This document shows positions 36,043 to 44,305 of a DNA stretch of 64,000 nt, in pieces. The notes beneath the pieces are model-generated. The model worked only from the letters and a program-made list of their open reading frames with translations. It was not told the DNA's origin and searched no databases. Positions within the stretch are counted from its first letter, which is position 1; the number at the start of each line of letters is the position of its first letter. Made by a program: the position numbers and the translations under genes. This DNA comes from Terrimonas_A sp051954695 (GTDB lineage Bacteria; Bacteroidota; Bacteroidia; Chitinophagales; Chitinophagaceae). Where the stretch lies: assembly GCA_051954695.1 (NCBI GenBank), contig JBQCHL010000005.1, positions 128,244 to 192,243 on the forward strand. Direction: 5' to 3'.

Positions 36043-38925
36043 TCACAGCTCCGCTTCCAGGAACTTCGCTGTAAAGCTTTGCTTGTTCTTTACCAACTCT
36101 TCCGGCGTGCCTTCAAATAATATCTTACCTCCTCCATCTCCTCCTTCAGGACCAAGATCAATTACATGATCTGCCACTTTGATCACATCCATATTGTGCT
36201 CAATTACCAACACCGTATTACCTCTCTCCACCAATTTATTCAATACATCCAGCAGGTGACGGATATCTTCAAAGTGAAGACCAGTAGTCGGTTCATCCAG
36301 TATATAAAACGTTTTGCCGGTGTCACGCTTGCCAAGCTCCGTTGAAAGCTTTACGCGTTGTGCTTCCCCACCGCTTAGAGTTACTGCAGACTGGCCGAGG
36401 GTGATATAACCCAATCCCACTTCTTCCAGCACTTTTATTTTGCGGTAGATATAAGGTACTGGCTGGAAAAATTCCACGGCTTCTTCTACAGTCATCTCCA
36501 GTACATCCGCAATGGATTTACCTTTATAACGGATCTCCAGTGTTTCGCGGTTGTATCTTTTACCATTACATTTCTCGCAATGCACATACACATCCGGCAG
36601 GAAATTCATCTCGATCACCCGCATGCCACCACCTTCACATACTTCGCAACGGCCGCTCTTAACATTAAAAGAAAAACGCCCTGCGTTATATCCCCTGATC
36701 TTGGCTTCCGGGATGGAAGCAAACAGCGTACGTATTTCCGTAAAGAAACCGCAATAGGTGGCAGGATTGCTGCGCGGAGTACGCCCGATTGGGGACTGAT
36801 CGATCTCTATCACTTTATCAACATGTTCCAGGCCTTTCAGTGATTTATATTCCAGGGGTGATACTCTTGAACCATAAGCATGATGTGATAATACAGGATA
36901 AAGCGTTTCATTGATCAGTGTCGATTTGCCACTGCCGCTTACACCCGTTACCACAATAAATTTTCCTAATGGGAACTTAACGTCAACATTCCTCAGGTTG
37001 TTTCCTTTTGCTCCTTTCAATTCCAGGAACTTGCCATTTCCTTTTCTTCTCTCTTCAGGAACAGGAATAGTTTTTTTACCATTGAGATATCCTGATGTCA
37101 GCGTATCAAGCTTCAGCAGGTCCTTTGGCTTGCCTTCTGCTACTACTCTTCCTCCATGATGACCGGCTTTAGGGCCGATATCGATGAGGTGGTCGGCCGA
37201 CAGCATGATGTCTTTATCATGCTCCACCACCAATACGCTGTTACCAATATCACGAAGATTTTTCAATGCTTCTATCAGCCGGTGGTTATCCCGTTGATGG
37301 AGCCCAATGGATGGTTCATCCAGTATATAGGTAATGCCTTGTAATTGTGATCCGATCTGTGTGGCCAGTCTTATCCGCTGCGATTCGCCACCGCTAAGGG
37401 TTTTGGACGAACGGTTAAGTGTAAGGTAAGTAAGCCCCACATCGAGGAGGAATTTCAGTCGTTCACGTATTTCCTTCAGTACGTCTTTAGCGATCGTTCT
37501 TTGTTTGTTATCGATCCTCAATTCGATCCCATCAAGCCAGGCGGCCAGGTTGTCCAGGTTCATTTCGCTCAGCTCAGATATATTTCTTCCGTCCACTTTA
37601 AACCAGAGGCTTTCCTTTTTCAGGCGCGCACCTCCACAGCTTTCGCAAGGTTGCAATTGCATATACCCTTCGGCCCATTCGCGGAGGCCTTCACTGTAGC
37701 CATTGTTGAACCAGCGTTTCAGCATGTTCACAATACCTTCATAAGGAGCTTGCGGATCAAATTTCATATTCTCAAAGTCGATCTCTTCTTCCACTCCCTC
37801 TTCGTTGCCATACAATAAAAGATTGAGCGATTTTACCGGTATATCTTTTACAGGTTTAGTGAGGGATATTTTATTCTTTTTCGCGATCTCCTGTGCCTGC
37901 CTGAATACATATGCATCCCTCTCTTCACCCAATGGTGCAATCCCACCTTCACTGATGCTAAGTTCCTTATCCGGCAATACGGCTTCCATATTCACATGGA
38001 AAGTGGTGCCAAGCCCACGGCATACAGGGCAGGCACCATAAGGTGAGTTGAATGAAAATGCATTGGGGGAAGGTTCTTCATAACTGATGCCTGTGTCTTC
38101 ACACATCAGCATCTTGGAATACTGCACCAGCGTATCAGCCGCACCATTTTCGCTGCTTTTTGTTTTCTTCTTTGCATCAGTTGCCTTACCGCCGGCCACC
38201 AGCAAAAACATCAGGTCCTTTCCTAAACGAAGGGTTTGCTGTACACTTTGACTCAGCCGTGCCCGGAAATCGTCCGTCACCTGCATACGGTCAACCACCA
38301 GCTCTATATCATGGATTTTATAACGGTCGACCTGCATCTTCGGCACCAGGTCCAGCACTTCTCCATCCACTCTTACTTTGAGAAAACCTTTTTTACGGAC
38401 GTCTTCAAACAACTCACGGTAATGTCCTTTACGGCCACGTACCAATGGGGCCAGCAGGCTGATGCTTTTGCCTTCAAACCTGCGGAAAATATTTTCGACG
38501 ATCTCTTCTTCGCTCCATTTCACCATCTTTTTGCCGGTGTTATAGGAGTAGGCTTCACCAACCCTTGCAAACAAGAGCCGGAAGAAATCATACACTTCTG
38601 TGATAGTGCCTACAGTGGAGCGGGGATTTTTATTCGTGGTCTTCTGCTCAATGGAAATAACCGGTGAAAGACCTGTGATCTTATCCACGTCAGGTCTTTC
38701 CATATCACCAATGAATTGCCGGGCATATGCACCGAAGGTTTCCATATACCTTCTCTGCCCTTCTGAATAAATAGTATCAAAAGCCAGTGACGATTTACCG
38801 CTGCCACTTATACCGGTGATCACCACTAGTTGATTTTTAGGGATGGATATATCTATATTTTTCAGGTTATGCACCCTTGCTCCAAATACCTCTATGTTAT
38901 CATCTTTTTCTATCTGCTTCGCCAT
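36043..38925 (-). CDS. uvrA: Excinuclease ABC subunit A
   Basis: A 960-residue DNA damage sensor of nucleotide excision repair. I use the ATG at 38925 (MAKQIEKDD); a TTG two codons upstream is less likely. It has the first Walker A GISGSGKSS (near residue 33), a CxxC zinc finger in the first half, the signature LSGGESQRIRLATQIG, a second Walker A GVSGSGKST, the C-terminal zinc finger CEVCEGGGMRVIEMNFLPDVYVHCEKC and a second signature LSGGEAQRVKLSTELG. Length and order are standard. UvrB and UvrC are not in the window. Confidence 0.96.
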   Translation of the reverse strand: MAKQIEKDDNIEVFGARVHNLKNIDISIPKNQLVVITGISGSGKSSLAFDTIYSEGQRRYMETFGAYARQFIGDMERPDVDKITGLSPVISIEQKTTNKNPRSTVGTITEVYDFFRLLFARVGEAYSYNTGKKMVKWSEEEIVENIFRRFEGKSISLLAPLVRGRKGHYRELFEDVRKKGFLKVRVDGEVLDLVPKMQVDRYKIHDIELVVDRMQVTDDFRARLSQSVQQTLRLGKDLMFLLVAGGKATDAKKKTKSSENGAADTLVQYSKMLMCEDTGISYEEPSPNAFSFNSPYGACPVCRGLGTTFHVNMEAVLPDKELSISEGGIAPLGEERDAYVFRQAQEIAKKNKISLTKPVKDIPVKSLNLLLYGNEEGVEEEIDFENMKFDPQAPYEGIVNMLKRWFNNGYSEGLREWAEGYMQLQPCESCGGARLKKESLWFKVDGRNISELSEMNLDNLAAWLDGIELRIDNKQRTIAKDVLKEIRERLKFLLDVGLTYLTLNRSSKTLSGGESQRIRLATQIGSQLQGITYILDEPSIGLHQRDNHRLIEALKNLRDIGNSVLVVEHDKDIMLSADHLIDIGPKAGHHGGRVVAEGKPKDLLKLDTLTSGYLNGKKTIPVPEERRKGNGKFLELKGAKGNNLRNVDVKFPLGKFIVVTGVSGSGKSTLINETLYPVLSHHAYGSRVSPLEYKSLKGLEHVDKVIEIDQSPIGRTPRSNPATYCGFFTEIRTLFASIPEAKIRGYNAGRFSFNVKSGRCEVCEGGGMRVIEMNFLPDVYVHCEKCNGKRYNRETLEIRYKGKSIADVLEMTVEEAVEFFQPVPYIYRKIKVLEEVGLGYITLGQSAVTLSGGEAQRVKLSTELGKRDTGKTFYILDEPTTGLHFEDIRHLLDVLNKLVERGNTVLVIEHNMDVIKVADHVIDLGPEGGDGGGKILFEGTPEELVKNKQSFTAKFLEAEL

Positions 38926-39166
38926 GCGCAATAAACTTGTTTTAATCTTGTTTTAGTAGGAGAAAGCGAAGATAAAACAAAAGAGAGCGCGTTCTTGGTG
39001 ATACTTCTTCCTTCGTATAAACCCCATAATATCAGCCAGTTTTTCAATCAGTTATATCATTCTCTCAAAAAAATCACCCCCATTTTCCCCAAAAACAAAT
39101 TTCTGGCACAATATTTAAAAGTAAAGGCGTGAAAACAAGACACAAATCTTTTAAAATAGAAACTTT

Positions 39167-39844
39167 ATGAAAAAAACCGCTATGTTAGCAGGAGCAGCCT
39201 TCATATTACTGACTGCTTCAGCAAACGCCCAAACCGACACCGTACCTAAACAGCAGACAACAACAACAACTACAGAAATGACTGCTGTAAGCAAGGATAA
39301 ATACAATAACTGGAGCCCCGAGACTTACAAACTCCAGCCCATGCCCGAAGCACTTACAACTGAAAAAATATTTCCTGTGATTGGTAAATACCAGGTAACA
39401 GATAAAGAAGGTGCTTCTTCAGAAGTAACTATCTCCCTTGATCCTTCCAATAAAGGACTTGTATGGGTTGAAGGTCTGCCTCAGGGAAGAATCAAAGCCC
39501 AGCTCAGAAAATCACCTGCAGTATATAAGATCCCTGCACAAAAAATAGGTGATGATCCTACAGCAAAAGATGCAAAAGACGTAGCTGAAGGTGTATTGAT
39601 CTATGATAAAGATGCCAATACGCTGAACGTATGCCTTGGTTGCACTTATAATACAGAAAATCCTGCAGTAGCATTTGATGCATCAGCAGCAACAGAAGAG
39701 CCAGCAGCAGAAGCAGCTCCGGCTCCAAAGAAAACTGCAAAATCAGCAAAAGCTAAAGCCAAAGCACCAAAAGTAGTAAAGATCAAACCTGTTCGTTACT
39801 CTGGTACAAAGGTGATTGAGCAAACTGCTGCAGTTCAGCAATAA
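39167..39844 (+). CDS. Exported protein with Ala/Lys-rich tail, unknown function
   Basis: A 225-residue protein with a signal peptide at residues 1-21 (cut near ANA-Q). A T-rich linker (QQTTTTTTEMT) leads to a central domain around residues 60-160 with GKYQVTDKEGASSEVTISLDPSNKGLVWVEGLPQGRIKAQL and a CLGC pair. The last 65 residues are low-complexity, alternating A, E and K (EEPAAEAAPAPKKTAKSAKAK). The central domain recalls DUF2147-like proteins in layout, but I would not assign it. Not part of an operon. It ends in an intrinsic terminator. Confidence 0.5.
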   Translation: MKKTAMLAGAAFILLTASANAQTDTVPKQQTTTTTTEMTAVSKDKYNNWSPETYKLQPMPEALTTEKIFPVIGKYQVTDKEGASSEVTISLDPSNKGLVWVEGLPQGRIKAQLRKSPAVYKIPAQKIGDDPTAKDAKDVAEGVLIYDKDANTLNVCLGCTYNTENPAVAFDASAATEEPAAEAAPAPKKTAKSAKAKAKAPKVVKIKPVRYSGTKVIEQTAAVQQ

Positions 39845-39867
39845 TATAAATAACTACCAATATCACT

Positions 39868-39898
39868 AAAGGGGTTGCAGATAGCAACCCTTTTTTTA
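39868..39898 (+). terminator. Intrinsic terminator after the Ala/Lys-rich protein gene
   Basis: GGGTTGC at 39872-39878 pairs with GCAACCC at 39884-39890, followed by a run of seven T. It lies 24 bases after the stop. Confidence 0.8.
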
Positions 39899-39946
39899 TT
39901 AACGGCCGTTAGTAGTCCGGGTCTGAAAAATTAAATCTGATTGAAA

Positions 39947-39977
39947 TTTGGGATTCCGGCCTGCCGCCTTATCTTTG
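39947..39977 (+). promoter_or_regulatory. Bacteroidetes-type promoter in front of the SAM riboswitch
   Basis: TTTG at 39947-39950 is followed by 19 bases and then TATCTTTG at 39970-39977. Both parts and their spacing match the -33/-7 pattern. The start of transcription is expected near 39984, about 30 bases ahead of the riboswitch P1 stem. Confidence 0.75.
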
Positions 39978-40015
39978 CGCCAGTTCTTTGGATCCCGGAT
40001 CAAATTCCGGGATAA

Positions 40016-40129
40016 ACTTATCAAGAAAGGCAGAGGGTTATGGCCCGATGAAGCCTTGACAACCTGTTTTTCCGCTATCGCGGAAAGGCAAGGTGCCAAT
40101 TCCATCCCGGAAATCCGGGGCAGATAAGT
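40016..40129 (+). promoter_or_regulatory. SAM-I (S-box) riboswitch
   Basis: The P1 stem pairs ACTTATC at 40016-40022 with GATAAGT at 40123-40129. Between them are the conserved S-box blocks: AAAGGCAGAGGGTTATGGCC, GATGAAGCCTTGACAACC (kink-turn and P3 side) and AGGTGCCAATTCC (J3/4 region). These match the SAM-I core closely. It binds S-adenosylmethionine and should shut off metY-metX-hom when SAM is abundant. The terminator at 40168-40202 lies 39 bases downstream, so control is by transcription termination. Confidence 0.9.
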
Positions 40130-40167
40130 CAGAGCTCAGCTTCGAAATACTGTGTACCAACATATTC

Positions 40168-40202
40168 AAAAGCTCATCTGATTTATCGGATGAGCTTTTT
40201 TG
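40168..40202 (+). terminator. Riboswitch expression-platform terminator
   Basis: Perfect 11-bp arms AAAAGCTCATC/GATGAGCTTTT, extended by T-G and G-C pairs, around ATTTAT, followed by a T-run. It should form when SAM is bound. I do not see an obvious antiterminator partner beyond partial complementarity of GAGCTCAGC (40131-40139) to the stem. Confidence 0.85.
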
Positions 40203-40352
40203 TTTATCAAAAGCACTTCCGGTAATTAACCTACTCCCCTCTCCTGGTAAGTACAGCCCTTATTGAAATTATTGATGATCATTCTCATAAAGCCTGACAA
40301 TGACAGGCAAAACATGAATGTTAAGAAGTACCAGAAAATTTAACAAAGAAAA
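40203..40352. other. Leader segment between riboswitch terminator and second promoter
   Basis: About 150 bases with no supported gene. The only open frame across this leader (40362 onward) is a low-value shadow that runs into metY. The stretch contains several short A- and T-rich tracts. Confidence 0.4.
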
Positions 40353-40386
40353 TTTTGGCAGATGAAACGGAAGTCCACTAAATTTG
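40353..40386 (+). promoter_or_regulatory. Second promoter candidate directly ahead of metY
   Basis: TTTTGG at 40353-40358 is followed at the right distance (about 20 bases) by TAAATTTG at 40379-40386, an exact TAnnTTTG. It lies downstream of the riboswitch terminator, so a transcript from here would escape SAM control. It leaves a leader of about 170 bases before metY. Confidence 0.5.
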
Positions 40387-40561
40387 TAGAGCACTCGATT
40401 ATACATGACAACAGTACTCCATACCAATTTCCCTCACAATTACTCAGGTATCTGTTGCATTTGTTGTATGCCGTAAGGCATCATAATCACCTACCCCAAA
40501 GGGGCATACAGTCCCGTTTTCAAATCCGGTTTCTTTTTATTCATTCAACAAAATCATTTTT

Positions 40562-41887
40562 ATGAGCAACAAGCTTCATTTCGAGACTCTGCAGCTCCAT
40601 GCAGGCCAACAGATCGACCCTACAACAAAATCAAGGGCTGTTCCCATTTATCAAACTACTTCCTATGCGTTCGACAGTACAGATCATGCTGCTGATCTTT
40701 TCGGTCTCCGCCAGTTTGGTAATATCTACACCCGGATCATGAACCCGACAACAGATGTTTTTGAACAACGCATTGCAGCACTTGAGGGAGGTGTGGCAGC
40801 ACTTGCAACAGCTTCAGGCCAGGCAGCACAATTTCTTGCATTGAATAATATCCTGCAGGCCGGTGACAATTTTGTAAGCACTTCCTATTTGTATGGAGGC
40901 ACTCACAATCAATTCAAAGTATCCTTTAAGCGCCTGGGTATAGATGTGCGCTTTGCTGATGGCGACAATGTGGACAGCTTTGTTCCGCATATTGATAAAA
41001 ACACCAAGGCCATTTACCTGGAAACGATCGGCAACCCCCGCCTCAACATTCCTGATTTTGAAAAATTCGTTGCCCTTGCAAAAGAATATGACCTGCCCCT
41101 GATCGTGGACAATACATTTGGTGCAGGCGGTTACTTATTCAAACCACTGGAATGGGGAGCCAACGTAGTCGTTAACTCCACTACCAAATGGATCGGTGGT
41201 CATGGCACTACAATCGGCGGCGTGATCATTGACGGTGGTAATTATAATTGGGGCAATGGCAAATTCCCTCAATTCACCGAGCCCTCTGAAGGTTATCATG
41301 GCTTAAAATTCTGGGATGTGTTTGGAGAAGGCAATCCGCTCGGCCTGCCCAATATCGCTTTTGCCATCCGTGCAAGAGTGGAAGGCCTGAGGGACTTCGG
41401 CCCTTCACAAAGCCCATTCAATTCTTTCCTTACCCTGCAGGGATTGGAAACATTGAGCCTGCGCGTACAACGCCACGTTGATAATGCACTGGCCCTTGCA
41501 AAATGGCTGGAAGCAGATGATCGTGTTGAATTTGTTTGGTATCCTGGCCTGGAAAGCAGCCCTTATCACACACTGGCTAAGAAATACCTGACTAATGGGT
41601 TCGGTGGTGTGCTGCAATTTGGCATCAAAGGCGGTGTTGAAAACGGACGTAAGTTCATCAACTCATTAAAGCTGGTAAGCCATCTGGCCAACATGGGTGA
41701 TGCAAAAACTCTGGCGATCCATCCTGCATCCACTACGCATGAACAATTAAGCGATAAGGAAAGAGAAGCTGCCGGCGTATTGCCCAATCTCGTCCGTATC
41801 AGCGTAGGCATTGAACATATCGATGATATCAAAGCCGATTTTGAACAGGCTTTTGAAAAAGTGTTTGCAAAAGAACTGGCAGTATAA
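40562..41887 (+). CDS. metY: O-acetylhomoserine aminocarboxypropyltransferase (sulfhydrylase)
   Basis: A 441-residue PLP enzyme of the Cys/Met metabolism family. It makes homocysteine from O-acetylhomoserine and sulfide (or methionine from methanethiol). The PLP lysine lies in NSTTKWIGGHG (Lys near 210), and the phosphate-binding ASGQAAQ and DNTFGAGGYLFKP are present. The insertion with YNWGNGKFPQFTEPSEGYHGLKFWDVFG is typical of MetY and not of MetB/MetC, and the length fits. Its position behind a SAM riboswitch and ahead of metX agrees with direct sulfhydrylation. Confidence 0.95.
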   Translation: MSNKLHFETLQLHAGQQIDPTTKSRAVPIYQTTSYAFDSTDHAADLFGLRQFGNIYTRIMNPTTDVFEQRIAALEGGVAALATASGQAAQFLALNNILQAGDNFVSTSYLYGGTHNQFKVSFKRLGIDVRFADGDNVDSFVPHIDKNTKAIYLETIGNPRLNIPDFEKFVALAKEYDLPLIVDNTFGAGGYLFKPLEWGANVVVNSTTKWIGGHGTTIGGVIIDGGNYNWGNGKFPQFTEPSEGYHGLKFWDVFGEGNPLGLPNIAFAIRARVEGLRDFGPSQSPFNSFLTLQGLETLSLRVQRHVDNALALAKWLEADDRVEFVWYPGLESSPYHTLAKKYLTNGFGGVLQFGIKGGVENGRKFINSLKLVSHLANMGDAKTLAIHPASTTHEQLSDKEREAAGVLPNLVRISVGIEHIDDIKADFEQAFEKVFAKELAV

Positions 41888-41908
41888 AAGAGCAATTGAA
41901 TTAAACCT

Positions 41909-42967
41909 ATGGTGACTGTTTTTAAATACGAACATCCATTTCAGTTAGAGTCAGGGGTAACTCTTCCGGGTTACCACCTGGCTTATACTACCCACGGAAA
42001 ACTGAATGCAGCAAAAGACAATGTGGTATGGATATTTCATGCACTGACCGCCAACAGCAATCCTGCTGAATGGTGGCCCGGCCTTGTAGGCGATGGAAAA
42101 TTCTTTGATCCTTCCCGGTATTTTATTATTTGTGTAAACAAACCAGGAAGCCCTTATGGAAGCATTTCTCCACTGAGCACTAATCCTGAAACCAACCAGC
42201 CTTATTATCATGATTTTCCTGTGTTCACCATACGTGATATCATCAGGACCTACCAGCAACTGAAAAAAGAGCTGGGCATTAAAAAAATCCTGGTCGGACT
42301 TGGTGGAAGCACAGGCGGTATGCAATTGCTGGAATGGGCAATTGAAGAACCGGAATTGTTTGAACATATTGTTCCTATTGCTACCAATGCCGCGCTCTCA
42401 CCCTGGGGTGTTGCATTCAATGCATCTCAGCGCATGGCCATAGAAGCAGATAGCACCTGGCAGGAAAGACGTGCCGATGCAGGTCAGAAAGGGCTGGCAG
42501 CAGCACGCTCTATTGCACTGCTTTCTTACCGGCACTACAATGGATATGATATCACACAGCCAAGGGATAAGGCATTTGTTCCGCTCGGTGGTGAAATAAC
42601 TTATGCCGCTGACAATTACCAGCGCTACCAGGGATTGAAGCTTGTGAACAGGTTTAATGCTATCTGTTATTACCGGCTCACCCAAACTATGGACAGTCAT
42701 GATGTAGGCCGCAACAGGATAAACGCAGAACAGGCATTGAAAACCATAAAAGCTGCTACGTTGGTGATCGGCATCCGTTCAGATGTACTTTACCCCATAG
42801 AGGAGCAGGTGTATCTGCAACAAACCATTCCCGGTGCCAAACTGTTAGACATAGCCAGTGATTTTGGCCACGACGGTTTCCTGCTCGAATATGAAAAGAT
42901 AGAAACAGCCCTCAGGGAATTCATTCATATAAATACATCGCATCATTTAAAAATTGTGAATCAATAA
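41909..42967 (+). CDS. metX: Homoserine O-acetyltransferase
   Basis: A 352-residue alpha/beta-fold acyltransferase that activates homoserine with acetyl-CoA, the substrate for MetY. The nucleophile elbow is LGGSTGGMQLLEWAI (Ser near residue 135); many MetX proteins have M where this one has T. The catalytic Asp and His are in IRSDVLYPIEEQ and DFGHDGFLLEYEKI. The start is 22 bases after the metY stop. It is co-transcribed with metY and hom. The family could also include succinyltransferases, but MetY next door favours acetyl. Confidence 0.93.
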   Translation: MVTVFKYEHPFQLESGVTLPGYHLAYTTHGKLNAAKDNVVWIFHALTANSNPAEWWPGLVGDGKFFDPSRYFIICVNKPGSPYGSISPLSTNPETNQPYYHDFPVFTIRDIIRTYQQLKKELGIKKILVGLGGSTGGMQLLEWAIEEPELFEHIVPIATNAALSPWGVAFNASQRMAIEADSTWQERRADAGQKGLAAARSIALLSYRHYNGYDITQPRDKAFVPLGGEITYAADNYQRYQGLKLVNRFNAICYYRLTQTMDSHDVGRNRINAEQALKTIKAATLVIGIRSDVLYPIEEQVYLQQTIPGAKLLDIASDFGHDGFLLEYEKIETALREFIHINTSHHLKIVNQ

Positions 42968-42971
42968 AAAC

Positions 42972-44228
42972 ATGGAAACACATAAACAGTTAACGATCGG
43001 ATTATTCGGATTCGGAGTAGTAGGTGAAGGATTATACAAGGTGCTGCAACAAACACCTTCTCTTAAAGCAAGCCTCAAAAAGGTATGCATCAAGAATCCG
43101 GAGAAAAAAAGGAATGCACCAGCAGATCTCTTTACTACTGATAAAGACGTTTTGCTGAATGATCCCGAGATCAACGTGATAGTGGAAGTGATCGATGACG
43201 CCAACGCCGCCTATGAGATCGTGTTCACCGCCCTGAAAAACGGAAAAGATGTAGTAAGCGCGAGCAAAAAAATGATCGCGGAGCATCTCCACTCTCTACT
43301 TGAACTTCAACAGGAAACAGGACAGTCATTCTTATATGAATCGGCAGCATGTGCTTCCATACCGGTGATCCGGAACCTGGAAGAGTATTATGACAATGAT
43401 CTTTTGCATTCGATCAAAGCGATCGTAAACGGATCCACCAATTTCATCCTGACCAAGATGTTTGAGGAAGGATTGGATTTCAAGCAGGCATTGATCCTGG
43501 CGCAACAATTAGGTTTTGCGGAAAGCAATCCAAAACTGGATGTGGAAGGTTTTGATGCACTGAATAAATGGACATTCCTGCTGACGCATGCTTACGGCAT
43601 CACCGAATCTCCGGATAATATTTTATTCAATGGCATCCAGAACATCCGCGGCAGTGACGCTACTGTTGCCAAAGAAAAAAACCAGCAGATCAAACTGGTG
43701 GCGCAGGCAAAAAAGCTGCAGAATGGAAAAGTCGCTGCTTTTGTTCTTCCACAATTTGTAAAGCAGGAAGATCCATTGTCATTTGTAAAGAATGAATACA
43801 ATGGCGTGGTGATCGAAAGTGGTTTTGCCGACAAACAATTCTTTTATGGAAAGGGTGCAGGCAGTTTCCCTACTGCTTCTGCAGTGCTGAGTGATATTTC
43901 CGCTTTGCGTTATCAATACAAGTATGAGTACAAAAAGCTGTACCATCATCATCCACATGAATTGAGTAATGATGTGTTCCTCCGCGTGTATGTGAGCTTT
44001 GAAGACTGGCAATATATTCCCCGCGAAAAATTTGAATGGATAGAAGAATGGCATGCTCAGGAAGAAAGGAAATACCTGGTGGGTGTGATCGCGTTTGAAG
44101 AATTGAAAAACAATAACTGGTGGAAGGAAAATAATACTTCTTTGATCCTAACCCCTGATCCTGTTATTGAAGATGTAGAGATCAGGAAGCTGAAGAAGAA
44201 GAGTTTGGAACTGGCAGGAATCGTATAA
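42972..44228 (+). CDS. hom: Homoserine dehydrogenase
   Basis: A 418-residue NAD(P)-dependent enzyme reducing aspartate semialdehyde to homoserine, the precursor of both methionine and threonine. The Rossmann motif is LFGFGVVGEGLY (residues 11-22); the substrate domain has VNGSTNFILTKMFEEG and ESNPKLDVEGFDALNK. The C-terminal 100 residues are not a clear ACT domain, so threonine feedback may be absent. It begins 4 bases after the metX stop, closing the riboswitch-controlled operon. Ends in a long palindrome. Confidence 0.9.
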   Translation: METHKQLTIGLFGFGVVGEGLYKVLQQTPSLKASLKKVCIKNPEKKRNAPADLFTTDKDVLLNDPEINVIVEVIDDANAAYEIVFTALKNGKDVVSASKKMIAEHLHSLLELQQETGQSFLYESAACASIPVIRNLEEYYDNDLLHSIKAIVNGSTNFILTKMFEEGLDFKQALILAQQLGFAESNPKLDVEGFDALNKWTFLLTHAYGITESPDNILFNGIQNIRGSDATVAKEKNQQIKLVAQAKKLQNGKVAAFVLPQFVKQEDPLSFVKNEYNGVVIESGFADKQFFYGKGAGSFPTASAVLSDISALRYQYKYEYKKLYHHHPHELSNDVFLRVYVSFEDWQYIPREKFEWIEEWHAQEERKYLVGVIAFEELKNNNWWKENNTSLILTPDPVIEDVEIRKLKKKSLELAGIV

Positions 44229-44232
44229 AGTG

Positions 44233-44304
44233 GAATAATGTATCGCCAAGGATATGCAAAGTGCGCTACATTGCGGCCTTGGCATTCCTGGCGATACATT
44301 ATTC
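44233..44304. terminator. Long palindrome between convergent hom and sulfatase genes
   Basis: Arms GAATAATGTATCGCC (44233-44247) and its reverse complement (44290-44304) are perfect; after one-base offsets the stem continues with CCAAGG/CCTTGG-type pairs. It fills the gap between the two stops and probably ends both transcripts. Confidence 0.7.
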
Positions 44305-44305
44305 T

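Noticed and set aside
40362..40565. 67-residue open frame in the riboswitch leader
   Set aside because: Low-quality frame overlapping a promoter candidate and ending in metY; no motif.
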